Assembly (NCBI RefSeq): GCF_000346465.2
Contig: NC_034009.1
Location: 19,239,606 to 19,303,605 of the forward strand
Direction: 5' to 3'
Origin: Prunus persica
Lineage: Eukaryota; Streptophyta; Magnoliopsida; Rosales; Rosaceae
DNA length: 64,000 nucleotides
The notes beneath the pieces were generated by a model. The model was not told the DNA's origin, made no database searches, and worked only from the letters and a program-made list of their open reading frames with translations. Shown piece after piece: positions 1-9,828 of this stretch. Position numbers and translations under genes: made by a program. Numbering within the stretch: position 1 is the stretch's first letter; the number at the start of each line of letters is the position of its first letter.

Positions 1-290
1 GAACACGACCTGTACCGCAAGCTGAATATCACTCCCAGCCAGACACTAGCAGAGGTCTACGCGATCTCAAAAATCCACGCGCTCTGAGATGACGATCGAA
101 TCACCGCAAACAAGATCAAGTTCACCATCCCCATACATCAAATCTTAGCCCAAGTGAAAGACAAATATTGTGCCTTCCATGGGACGCATGGGTACACTAT
201 GACTAATTGCTTTGCTTGGAAAGCGCACCTTGAAGAACTCGTGCGAGAAGGTCACTTTCATTGCGAAGTAGTCCATCCAACGGATTGAAG
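1..290 (+). pseudogene. Ty3/gypsy (Tat-type) gag C-terminal fragment
   Basis: The plus strand reads as the end of a gag-like protein of a large plant Ty3/gypsy element. Visible is a CAFHGTHGYTMTNCFAWK segment, a Cys/His arrangement like the degenerate zinc knuckle at the gag C-terminus of this group, followed by LEELVREGHF. An in-frame stop (TGA near position 86) interrupts it and the 5' part lies outside the window. It continues into a protease and reverse transcriptase on the same strand, which supports the assignment. It is a relic: there is no start codon and the frame is broken. Confidence 0.7.
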
Positions 291-900
291 ATCGTAACAC
301 CACCAAGGACCCGCCCCAGAAGGTCATAAGGATTAACACAATCCTAGCCGACACCGAGAAGTTTGGGCTAACCAGCAAGGAAAATAAGGGAAAGATCAAA
401 CAGGTCACTGTGATCTCCCAAATCTCGACTGACCTTCCACCAGCAGAAGACAATCCTGTGATCAGCTTCCAAAAAAAAGATCTGATCGGCCTCAACATGC
501 CACATAACGATGCCCTTGTCATCAGCATTCAAATCGCTCAGGCCATGGTCGACCGAATCCATGCAGATGAGGGCAGCGCAGCCAATATCCTGCAACTGGC
601 AGTCATCTAGCAGAAGGGCTTGGAGACAAAGATCAACAAATCAGCCTGATCGCTAATCGACTTTAATGGTGCAACAACAGTTACTGTGGGCATGATAGAC
701 CTTGGCGTCTACTCCCTACCTGTAATTAGCTCGCAAACATTCATGGTCATTAATGAGGTCTCACCCTACAACGGCATTCTGGGCAGACCATGGATAGACA
801 AGATCAAAGCCATCACCTCCGCCACACATCAGAAAATCTGGTACCCAATCCCTAGGAAAGGTGTCAGCTAAATCAACAGGGACTAAGCAGTGATGAGGAA
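291..900 (+). pseudogene. Retroviral-type aspartic protease of the gypsy relic
   Basis: In the family this enzyme cleaves the Gag-Pol polyprotein. The readable part contains PHNDALVISIQIAQAMVDR, then ADEGSAANIL where a D-S/T-G-type active site is expected, and 60 to 70 residues later the YNGILGRPWI flap-region motif typical of Tat/Ogre-like elements. The Asp is kept but the next residue is Glu, so the site is probably dead. Stops at about 608 and 648 break the frame. It sits between the gag fragment and the RT, the normal gypsy order. Confidence 0.75.
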
Positions 901-1039
901 ATACTCTGCCCAAGGGCTGAAGAAAAGCAAACAAGCGTAGTTCCTCCCTATGAGTAAGGTAGATCTGAAGGAGGTTGAACAACCGAATCTTGCTCCCTTA
1001 TAGCAATCAAAGCATCAGGACCATGCCGAGAAAATCTGT

Positions 1040-2247
1040 CCAGAGGTCTCTCCTGAAGAAGGATGGAAACCCGAAGAGGACATCAAGGTAATACCCTTGG
1101 ATCCTGACCAGTCAGACAGAAAAAGGCTGATCGGCTCACGCCTAAGCTCAGACGAGAAGGTGGAGCTGACCAACTTCCTCCAGAACAACAAAGACATGTT
1201 CGCATGGTCACCATTAGACATGCCTGACATCGACCCGAACATCATATGTCATCGACTCCATGTCAACCTTGCCAACAAGCCAGTGGCATCGAAAAAAGGT
1301 AACTTCGTTCTCGAGCAGGTCGCTATCATCGAAGTCGGGATGGACAAACTCCTAGCTGTCGACTTCATTGAAGAGGTCTCCTACCCGGAATGGCTGGCCA
1401 ACGTTGTTTTGGTGGCTAAACAAGAAAAGGGCAAATAGAGAGTCTGCATCGATTACACTGACCTCAACAAAGCATGCCCTGAAGACAACTTCTCATTGCC
1501 GAGAATTGACCAACTCGTGGATTCCACTTTTAGCAATCAGCTGCTCAGCTTCATGGACACCTACTCCAGCTATAACCAAATCCTGATGCACGAGGATGAC
1601 AAAAAACTTCTTTCATCATCGAGAGAGGGATCTACTGCTACAAGGCCACGCCCTTTGGGCTGAAGAACGCAAGAGCAACCTACCAAAGTCTTGTGAATAA
1701 AATCTTTAAGGAGCAGATCGGCAAAACTATGGAGGTCTACATGGATGACATGCTGGTCAAAGCCCCAAAACGTGCAGATCACATCAAAAATCTCGTCGAA
1801 GTATTCAGCCTGCTTAGCCAGTATCGCATGAAGTTGAATCCGAGAAATGCACATTTGGTGTATCCCCCAGCCGATTCTTGGGATACCTAGTCACACAACG
1901 AGATATCGAGGCACACCTACATCAAATCAAAGCCATTCTCGAGATGAAGTGAAGGAAATACAAAGTCTGATGGGTAGAGTAGCGGCCCTCAACCAATTCC
2001 TCTCGAGATCTACCGACAAGCGCAGACCATTCTTCAAAGCTTTGAAGTAATGAAAAAGAGACAAATGAGATAAGGAGTGCGAAGTAGCTTTCCAGAATCT
2101 GAATACTTCCCTCACTTCACCTCTCCTGCTCTCAAAGCCAGTTCTTGATGAAGACTTGTTCGTGTACCTGACAGTGTCTAACTCAGCCGTTAGCTCAGCT
2201 GTCAACTCAGCTCAACCGTCAGCTCAGCAGAGACTCGTTACCCAAAA
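1040..2247 (+). pseudogene. Reverse transcriptase of the gypsy relic
   Basis: The reading jumps between frames. The first part has KVELTNFLQNNKDMFAW and a region ending at a TAG (about 1436). Then come RVCIDYTDLNKACPEDNF, the TPFGLKNARATYQ segment and the catalytic box YMDDM (about 1740-1755), so the polymerase aspartates survive although the frame is shifted near 1600. The thumb/connection ends near 2050 with MGRVAALNQFLSRS. A short repetitive stretch at 2175-2230 (repeated GCTCAGCTGTCAACTCAGCT-like words) is a local slippage expansion. Non-functional. Confidence 0.85.
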
Positions 2248-2832
2248 TTGGAGAAGCTCATTTTGGCTCTTGTAGTTTCTGCGAGAAAGCTACGACCCTA
2301 CTACCAAGGTCATCGAGTCATCTTTCTGACTGACTTTCCTTTGAGATCAATCCTCCACAGCCTTGACGCTTCTCAGCAACTCATGAAGTGGGCTATAGAG
2401 CTAAGCCAATATGACCTCCTCTACCGACCAAAAACTACAACAAAAGCTCAAGCTTTAGCAGACTTCGTCGCAAAATTCACCGCATCAGCCGAAGAAGAGA
2501 AGCTGGTCAACAAAAAGAAGGGAAATTCAAAAGCATACGGGACCTTCGCTGAACCTAGCCAACCCAGAGACATGTGGCAGTTGCACGTAGACAGAGCGTC
2601 GAACCAAAAGAGAGCTGGAGCAGGGGTCGTCATCACCAATCGGGATGGAACCCTGTTGGAACAAGCTATCATGCTTGGCTTCCAGGCTTCGAACAACGAG
2701 GCAGAATACGAGGCATTGCTCGCCGGCCTGCGCTTGGCAAAGGAACTTGCAATCAAGGAACTAGCCATCTACTCAGATTCCCAGCTGATCACAAACCAAG
2801 CCTCAGGTGAATACATGGTCATTCATGCAATG
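2248..2832 (+). pseudogene. Dual RNase H region of the gypsy relic
   Basis: About 195 codons stay open. The first half (EKLILALVVSARKLRPYY to QALADFVAKF) is the usual gypsy RNase H with its catalytic core eroded. The second half starts with WQLHVDRASN and continues with NNEAEYEALLAGL and YSDSQL, giving the D, E and D residues of a second, archaeal-type RNase H. Two RNase H domains in a row are the hallmark of the Tat lineage, so this segment fixes the element's clade. The domain is cut right after QASGEY, where an internal deletion joins it to the integrase. Confidence 0.85.
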
Positions 2833-3050
2833 GGCCACTAACCTAGTGGGTTCCTTGCCACCGGCGCCCGCCAAGAAGGATATGATGATCGTCGCCACCG
2901 ACTACTTTACTAAATGGATCGAGGCCGAAGCTCTGTCCTCTACTAAAGAAGCCGATGTGGAGTGATTCATCTGGAGAAACATCATCTGCTGATTTGGGTG
3001 CCCACAGTCGCTGGTTACTGACTGTGGCTCACAATTCATTGGCTAGCAGA
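2833..3050 (+). pseudogene. Integrase core remnant of the gypsy relic
   Basis: Following the deletion junction the plus strand reads LVGSLPPAPAKKDMMIVATD, then YFTKWIEAEAL and VTDCGSQF. These correspond to the first and second catalytic Asp regions of the integrase core; the N-terminal HHCC zinc finger and the C-terminal part including the third acidic residue are missing. Two internal stops are visible. Roughly 1 kb of the normal RNase H-integrase interval appears to be lost, judged only from the missing domains. Confidence 0.75.
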
Positions 3051-3061
3051 TCACCGTAAAA

Positions 3062-3960
3062 CAATCGCCATAAGGAGCGTCCTAAGAGAGACGCAAGGTG
3101 ATGACCAGAAGCTTCCTTCGGGAGATGCAGCCCGCTAAGAAGCGTCCTAAGGAAGACATAGGGTGTGCCAGGAATTTCTAAATGGAGGTATCCAAGTTCC
3201 TATCCATTCCCTAAGATGGGTAGGATAGTCATACAGTTGCCCATAAGGAGCGTCCTAAGGGAGACGCAGGGTGACTACTAGAAGTGTCCGTTTGGAGACG
3301 TAGCCCGCTAAAAAGCATCCTAAGGGAGACGCACGGTGCGCCAGAAATTTCCCAAAAGAAGGTCTCCATAATTTCTGAGGGAGGTATCCACGTTCCTATC
3401 TGTTTTCTAAGGGAGGCAGGATAGTCACACAGTTGCTCATAAGGAGCATCCTAAGGGAGACACAGGGTGCGTCAGGAATTTCTTAAAATGAGGTCTCTAT
3501 GCCTCTAACGGGAAGTATCCAGGTTCCTATCTGTTTCCTATTGGTTCCCTAAGAGGGGTAGGATAGCACACAGTTGCCCATAAGGAGCGTTTTAAGAGAG
3601 ACGCAGGGCAACAACTAGAAGTGTCCTTCGGGAGACGCAAGGCATACCAGGAATTTCCCAAAAGAAGGTCTCCATGCTTTCAAAGGAAGGTATCCAGGTT
3701 CCTATCCGTTTCCTAAGGGAGGCAGGATAGTCATGCAGTTGCCCATAAGCAGCGCTCTTCGGGAGACGCAGGGCGATGACCAAGGCATCCTACGGGATGT
3801 GCAGAACACGCCCGGAGTCCCTCAAGGAGGGCCCTAGCACTCTTCAATTTCCTAAGGGGAACCATCCTGTGGGACATGCAGAGCACACCTGGAGTCCTTC
3901 AAGGGGGACCATGGCACTCATGAATCTCCAAAGGGAGGTGTGCAATCAAAACACAGGCTA
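3062..3960 (+). repeat. Diverged tandem repeats in the gypsy 3' non-coding region
   Basis: The word CCATAAGGAGCGTCCTAAG recurs at about 3068, 3241, 3437, 3578 and 3743, followed each time by a related run (GGGAGACGCAGGGTG..., AGGAATTTC..., GGTATCCAGGTTCC...). Unit length varies from about 140 to 196 bp because parts of units are lost. A last more diverged stretch runs to about 3960. Such tandem arrays between pol and the 3' LTR are common in Tat/Ogre elements. No ORF is credible here. Confidence 0.85.
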
Positions 3961-4091
3961 GTTACTCAAGCGGTTCACAAGGTAATATGCAAATTGAAGT
4001 TATAAAAAAAAATTACTAATAACTGAAATTTTCATAACAAGCTGACCAATCGACCAAGTTCAACATAAAGAAAATGGTCAAATAAGACCAA

Positions 4092-5560
4092 TTATTCAAA
4101 ACAAGAAATCAAACTACAAAAGTTGAAAAGAAACAAAGAAGTTTTCATATACTCCGAGACGCCAACAGGAGACCTTTGAGCTGCAGCCTTTTCAGCGTCT
4201 ACCTGATCAGCTACACCTTCAGTAGCTCCATATGCCTGCTCTACAACACCTGCAATCACCTCATCTATTGAGTCCTCATTTGCTTCATCCTCTCCGGCTG
4301 CCTGCTCTTCAATTCCTCCTTCCATAGGGAGTGAGTTGGGGCAGAGCGTCTCAATGTCTACGTCGTCAATCCCACTGCACAGTGCAGGTAACCCAACTTG
4401 TCCTCATCTATGGTGGCTTCAGACTTGGATTCTTCAGTAGACTTGTGGTAGGCACGAAATCTATCCAAGAGCTTGTCATAGCTCAGAGAGATGTCAACAT
4501 TCTTGCGCTTAAGATGAAAGAAGGCATCTTTTTGACTAGCCAAATCAGCAGCAAAAGAGTTGAGCTTGGAATCCTTCTCGGTAAGGGAGCTTTTCAGCTC
4601 AGATTTCATCGCCCTTAAATCAGACGTTTCATCTCATAACGAGCCTGCTTGGCGGAAAGCTGGCTGGCCAATTCAGCCTTCTTTTTCTCAAGCTCACTGA
4701 GCTAGGTAGAAGAGGGAGCAACAGGAGATGAGTTTCGCATAGCTCAGCAGCAAAAACCAACCCTTTTTGAATAAGATGGAATGTCGCTTCCCTTTATTTT
4801 TCCAAGAAAGACTCAAGAAAGTGCCAATATCACCGGCCTGACGGATGTGATCGACCAACTCAGCACAGGAGGACGAGTTTGATAGGAAGTTCTTCTTGAG
4901 CAGATCAGACACGCATGCATCCCTTGCAAGGGTGGACTTGTTCACCTTAGGATCAACCGCCGATGTTGAAGAAGAACCCTTAGCCTGGGCAGACGACTTC
5001 ATCATCTTCTTAGCCTTCGCGAACCTCATCTCCAAAGGAGTCAATGATATTGAATCAACTCTAGGCTTGATTGCCCGTGACTCAACAACTGGATCATGAG
5101 CAGATCTCCCGCTTCGATCTCCATCTTTTGACTGATGCAGACGACTCAAACTTTGAGGAGGAATGTCTGCATCTCTTTTACGCTTAGTAGAACTGGGTCA
5201 GGCACGAGCTGCCTCGCAAAGCATATCGTGGTTTTCAACCATGTCAGCAGAAGGCTCGGGCAGAACACCTTGAGCACCGTGCATACAACCAATCTTCGTG
5301 CTATATGCACCCATAAGTTGTTTGACCCTGGCAAATGATGATGGAGTAAACCCCACTTGAGTTTTCTCAGCAGAAGGGAGCCTTGGCTTCTTCCGAGATG
5401 AAGACCCATTCTTTGCGTGGGAAGAAGTAGCTTCACCTCTTGAAGATTTGGCAGCAGCCTTTCTTTTTAAGAGAGATTCAGCAGAACACTCTTCCTATCC
5501 GGCAAGCAGATCATCAGGGTCAGGACCGTTCTACTTCCACCTTTCAACATCCTCCGCCTC
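4092..5560 (-). pseudogene. Antisense ORF of the Tat element (gypsy-type transposon protein, coiled coil)
   Basis: Minus-strand reading frames run opposite to gag-pol. From high to low coordinates they give DPDDLLAG and LKRKAAAKSS, a Ser-rich linker (4694-5149), a helical segment with DLLKKNFLSNSSSCAELVDH, a coiled coil (4358-4609: KSELKSSLTEKDSKLNSFAA) and an acidic Glu/Ala-rich tail (4092-4325). This layout matches the extra antisense ORF of Tat-type elements, often annotated in plants as a putative gypsy-type transposon protein (PF04195-like). Several frameshifts and stops make it a pseudogene. Its role in live elements is unknown to me. A minus-strand TATA box lies about 1 kb upstream. 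Confidence 0.6.
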
Positions 5561-6580
5561 TCCTAGCACGAGCCCACTTTGCGCACTAGGCCTAGCCTCT
5601 AGACCTCCACTTCAAGCCCAGCGCATGCACAGCCCGATCCGGCCAACCCTCCAGAGCTCCAGCAATGCATGCAGGCCCTAGCTTGCCTAGCAACGAAGTT
5701 GCGCAGCCCTTCCAAGCCTCCAGTCATACCCAGGCCAATTGCACAGGGCACAAACCAAGCTGCCAAAAGCCATAACAAAAAAAAAACAAAAAAAAGTTCC
5801 TCCAGTCAAATTACCTTGGACGTACGGCTAAGGACAAAGTCTCAAGCGGGTTGAGGAAATTCTCCAAAGTCTTCTCTCTCTCACCGACGAATTTGGAGGA
5901 ACAGATTTTTGATGTGAAGAGTGATTTAGAGGAGCCCTACATTTATAAGGATAAAAATTCCTTGACCTACAAGGAATCGCAAACCCTTTCCAACTTGGGA
6001 GTTCATAAAATTAGCAAGTCAAACACCTCCTCCACTCGGGAGCCCAAATCCAAGAAGAAAGCCCAGTTACAGCTGCCGTAATGAGCGAACTGATGAAATT
6101 ATCCCTTATGCATGATTCAAAAATCAAGCCCCAAGAATGCTTCGAAAGGATAGTATGGCCTTAGGAAACACTTTGGTTACCTTCACCAACAAAAATAACA
6201 ACAGCTTACAGATGAATTCTTCGTGCTTACAGGTGGAATCTTAGCTTGGCATGGGAGGCTTGTGGTATGAGAGCAAAGTTGTCATGAGTTTAGCCTTAAA
6301 GAGAGAGAGAGCTGTGAGTTCCTATCAGAAACAAAGGTTCTAAGGAAAAGGAAGAGAGGAATTCAGAGAGTTTGGCTGAGAAGAGGAGAGAAGCTAGGCA
6401 ATGAGTGGCTTAAGTGCTTTTTCGGCAGCTTGACAGAGGTTCTGTCAAATATCCGAACAATCTACCAAGAGGGAAAACTAAGGGAAAATGATGGCCTGAG
6501 CACGAAATTGCTGGGTTTTGAAAGTGAGAGAGGAAGCTTGCTCTCTGGTTGTGGTTGATCGTTGTTGGGTAGAACAGGCC
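5561..6580 (-). other. Presumed 5' portion and leader of the antisense transcript, unresolved
   Basis: Between the readable antisense ORF and its TATA box I could not reconstruct a convincing protein. The stretch 5560-5760 is GC-richer and, on the minus strand, could be an intron or an insertion. The stretch 6290-6560 is purine-rich on the plus strand and so pyrimidine-rich on the minus strand, as in many plant 5' leaders. The small plus-strand ORFs here have no coding signature. Confidence 0.35.
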
Positions 6581-6590
6581 TTATTTATAG
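6581..6590 (-). promoter_or_regulatory. TATA box for the antisense gypsy transcript
   Basis: On the minus strand the sequence reads CTATAAATAAGGCC, a good plant TATA box. It is followed downstream by a C/A-rich leader (ACCCAACAACGATCAACCAC), a typical plant transcription-start context. It faces the antisense ORF at 5560-4092, so it probably drives that transcript. This is inferred from sequence only. Confidence 0.5.
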
Positions 6591-8282
6591 CCTCTGGAAG
6601 CCATTCTTTTCCAAGAAATGCTAATGGTTTCTATCCAATTTGGCCAAGCTTTTCCCTTTCTTTCTTCTCCCTTTCTTTGACTTATCTTATAATGGTAAAA
6701 ATCCCCTCTGCCCAATCTCACAAAATCAGGGATTTTTGGGGGCTCAATGCTCTTCCCGCAACTACCTCAGTGGAGAACTCCTATTCTCAGCCATGCCCTT
6801 TCCTTTCTTTCCTTTCTTCTTTCATGGCCAGATCTGATGATGGAAAGAAATGGGTATACATGTTGGTTCGAAGGGTACCCCTCTTCCTAGCAAGCTGCAC
6901 GCTAATATCCCTTGGTCCCTTAGATGTTTTTTGCTTGAAACTTGTTTCTTCCCATGTGCTGGAGCCTCCCAACGCTTTGCGCACATGGACCTCCAAGCTC
7001 CCTTCGTGGCTTTGTTTTTCAGCCAAGTGCTGGAGGCTTTTGCTGCTTCTTATTCCAATTGTATGGGCCCTCTAAGATAGCAAGTCAATTTATCAATGGG
7101 CCATTTTGGGCTGAGGTAATGGGCTATTTTCTCCTTCATGCTCACACACATGTTGGGGCCTAAGAAATGGGCTTGGATTTCGAGGCTCCCAAGCAACCCA
7201 GAACCTCCATTTCTCGACCCACCAATGGGCCTCATGACAACTTGTTACTATCCATACCACAATCCACTCATGCAAGCCCCGGGCATTTGAGTGGCTTGGG
7301 CCCACTTAGGCTTGTAGCATGGTTGGGTGTGCAATAATGATTTCTTGCTTGGCATGGCATGTCGCTTGGCATGCTTTTAATTAATATGCTTGATGGGATA
7401 ATTAGCATGGATTTGCAGGGCTAATGCATTTTATAGTCTTAATCTTGATTCCTAGCATGACGGATTATGTATTCGGCATGGCACGTGGACTCTGACGCGC
7501 ATATGGCTGGCTTTCGTGCACTTTGCATTGGGCCAGAGATTTATTTTGGCCTAACCATGGACTTTTTTCGGCCTCAACACAATTCGTTTTCAATTTTCCA
7601 ATTTCTTATTTGCCTAATATCCTTTTTCTTATGTTTCAATTTCCTATGTGGCAATTTTCGTATTTTCCCAAATTTTCAATTTTATTTGCAGTGCTTTGTA
7701 TGTGTTTTTCAGGCATATAACGTTCCGTATTTTCGTTGTTCTTCAGATTTTGTCATTTTCAATCTTTGTCTAATTTAAGTAAATTCAGAATTTGGCAATT
7801 TCTTAGTAAGGTATTTTTCCGATTTTCCAATTTTGCAATTTCGTTTTGTATTGTTTTCAAATTTCAAAAAATTGCTTAGTTACGTACTCCATTTTTTTTG
7901 GCCTCAAATCCACAATTTCCAATTTCCCAGTAAGGTTTTGTTTTTACTGTTTGTAATCCAATTTTATTGCTGTTATTCTAATGCTCTAAATTACAATCGA
8001 GGAGTAAATGGTGTACAGTACAATCCCATCGGATTAAAGCACCAACTACATACCCAATTTCGTTAGATATAGAGATTTGAGTAACTCCTTCAATGGAATA
8101 TAAATTAGAGAAGTTACTATATATAACAGAAGCATAGGCACCTTCTTAACGTCAGGTTTGGGAAAGGTAATTATTCTTAACTTACTCAAAGGCAAACATT
8201 CTCCAGTAAAGCTGACCATATTGTTGTTTGCAAGTTTTTAGAAGTAAAAACTACAGACTAAATCTAACGTTATTTTTTGCAG
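6591..8282. other. Non-coding stretch, possible decayed LTR and AT-rich filler
   Basis: No gene is supported. The part to about 7550 has moderate GC and could include the 3' LTR of the Tat relic, but I found no terminal TG/CA pair with a target duplication. From 7560 to 7990 the DNA is dominated by AATTTTC/CAATTTC words. Around 8150-8282 a GGTAATTATT donor-like and a TTTTTTGCAG acceptor-like site lead into the next entry. The ORFs of up to 185 codons at 6518-7163 on the plus strand have no recognisable motif and contain hydrophobic junk. Confidence 0.4.
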
Positions 8283-8880
8283 ACTGGAGCTGTGAATTGT
8301 CCCTACTGATACTTAAAGATGTAGAACATACGCCTCCAAACAACCATGTCAATTACCCAGGAGAACAGCCGTGACATGAGCCGCTCCTATCTCCACCTTT
8401 GACTCTAAATCACGATCCCACTTTATCTGGAAGTAAGGCTGAGAGCAATGATCCGCTTGACAAAATCTCTATTGTGAAGCATGACCTCCAATATTTGTCT
8501 AAGGCAACAGATTAGTGGGAGAGCAAATGTGATATTCATGGCCAAGTGATGGGAAACTTGGCCAACAAGTTGAACAAATCATATGATGGAGAAGTGAAGC
8601 AAACTATAAAAGCAATAAGTCGGAGCAAAGAGTTAGAGTCCCACAAGTTAAATTGGAAGAGACAAAGAAATATGTTGTCCAACAATTCACAAAATCTGAA
8701 GAATATAACCATCAAATGGTTGAATGTTTCAACAACAGCTTCGAGATGTTTCGAGATTATGCTTCGGTCGTCTCACTAGACTACAATTGGAGTGAAATTG
8801 ATGTAGCTGGCGTCTGGCAGATGCTGAATATGGATGGAGAGGGATGGCTCATCATAGCCTCATGCATGCAGCGAGGATGA
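8283..8880 (+). pseudogene. Unrecognised broken coding relic, helical
   Basis: After a TTTTTTGCAG acceptor-like site, two overlapping frames give a charged helical protein. The first is MGNLANKLNKSYDGEVKQTI (from 8546); a shift near 8650 leads to QVKLEETKKYVVQQFTKSEE, then CFNNSFEMFRDYA and LDYNWSEIDV. The continuity across the frames suggests one ancestral ORF broken by a frameshift. The style (FxxSEEYxxxMxxxFNxxFExFR then DYxWSxIDV) resembles C-terminal parts of plant retroelement accessory ORFs, but I cannot name it. The earlier part (8283-8540) contains several stops. Confidence 0.35.
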
Positions 8881-9828
8881 AGGCTAAAGACATGGATCTT
8901 TTGATGGACCTCTAATAATTTGCATTTGCTAGGGTTTGTGTAGATGGGTGAGGGTAAGTGCTGGTTCGCCTCATGTTGTGGTGGGTGATGCAATGTGAAC
9001 GTGTTGCCTTTGTTTTCCCTTCGCGAGATAGTATTGTTATGGTTGGGTGGCGATTTATTTTGCATGTGTAAATTGAAGGATGTCTGGGTATTGTACGTAT
9101 ATTAACTTAATATTGCTACCTTATTGTATGTATATTGACCTAATATTGCCACCCTATTGTATGCATTTTGTGTCTACTGGTACTCAGAATCCGCCACTTG
9201 TTTGCTTATTCTGCGATTGTAACCCTGTATTGTCTATATATTGCATAACAACGACAAGCCACTGTTATACCTCCATAAAGAGCAAGTGTAGATCTGTTTA
9301 TATATCGAGGTAAAGAATAAGTATGCTAACGACAACGACAACTCCAAAACAAAAGTACAATTTGAAAACCGAATTAGAAGTACATCCCTAGTGATATTGA
9401 TTAGACGTACTAAAAAATTTTGTTTCACATAATGAAAATTGATGCATATTCCTACTCCAAAATGAGTACAATTTATCTGCCATGTCTACAAAATGGATAC
9501 AGTTTATCTGCCATGTCTACCAAATGGATACTATTTATGTGCCACATAAGGCAATTAGCCATTGCCACTAACTGTACAATATTACATATCACCATGTACA
9601 ACATGGCCGTAAACACTGTAAATGATTTCACGATGCTACACAGAATAACTAAAGCAAATAGCTCTATCAAACTGGATGATCACCATATAAAGCAGCTCCA
9701 ATAGAGCTTCCATGTCTACATATTCATATAAAGGATATGAAAAAAAAATTAAATTTAGACTGAATTCCCAAGTGATAAGTGAAGAATGAATTCAATTGAG
9801 AAGCATTATCACCTTTACCTCATATATA
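8881..9828. other. AT-rich non-coding DNA with ATTG-type short repeats
   Basis: No gene seen. At 9090-9165 two copies of a roughly 40-bp unit (ATTGTAyGTATATTrACyTA) follow each other. At 9470-9545 a roughly 32-bp unit built on CTGCCATGTCTACmAAATGG occurs about 2.5 times. TATTGT/TATTGC words are frequent here and reappear as GCAATA/ACAATA to the right of the Ulp1 pseudogene, so this may be the 3' flank of the transposon that carried that gene. Confidence 0.4.

Noticed and set aside
6518..7163. ORF of 185 codons on the plus strand and overlapping smaller ones
   Set aside because: No recognisable domain, overlapping frames in several registers, and they lie opposite the antisense promoter and in possible LTR DNA.
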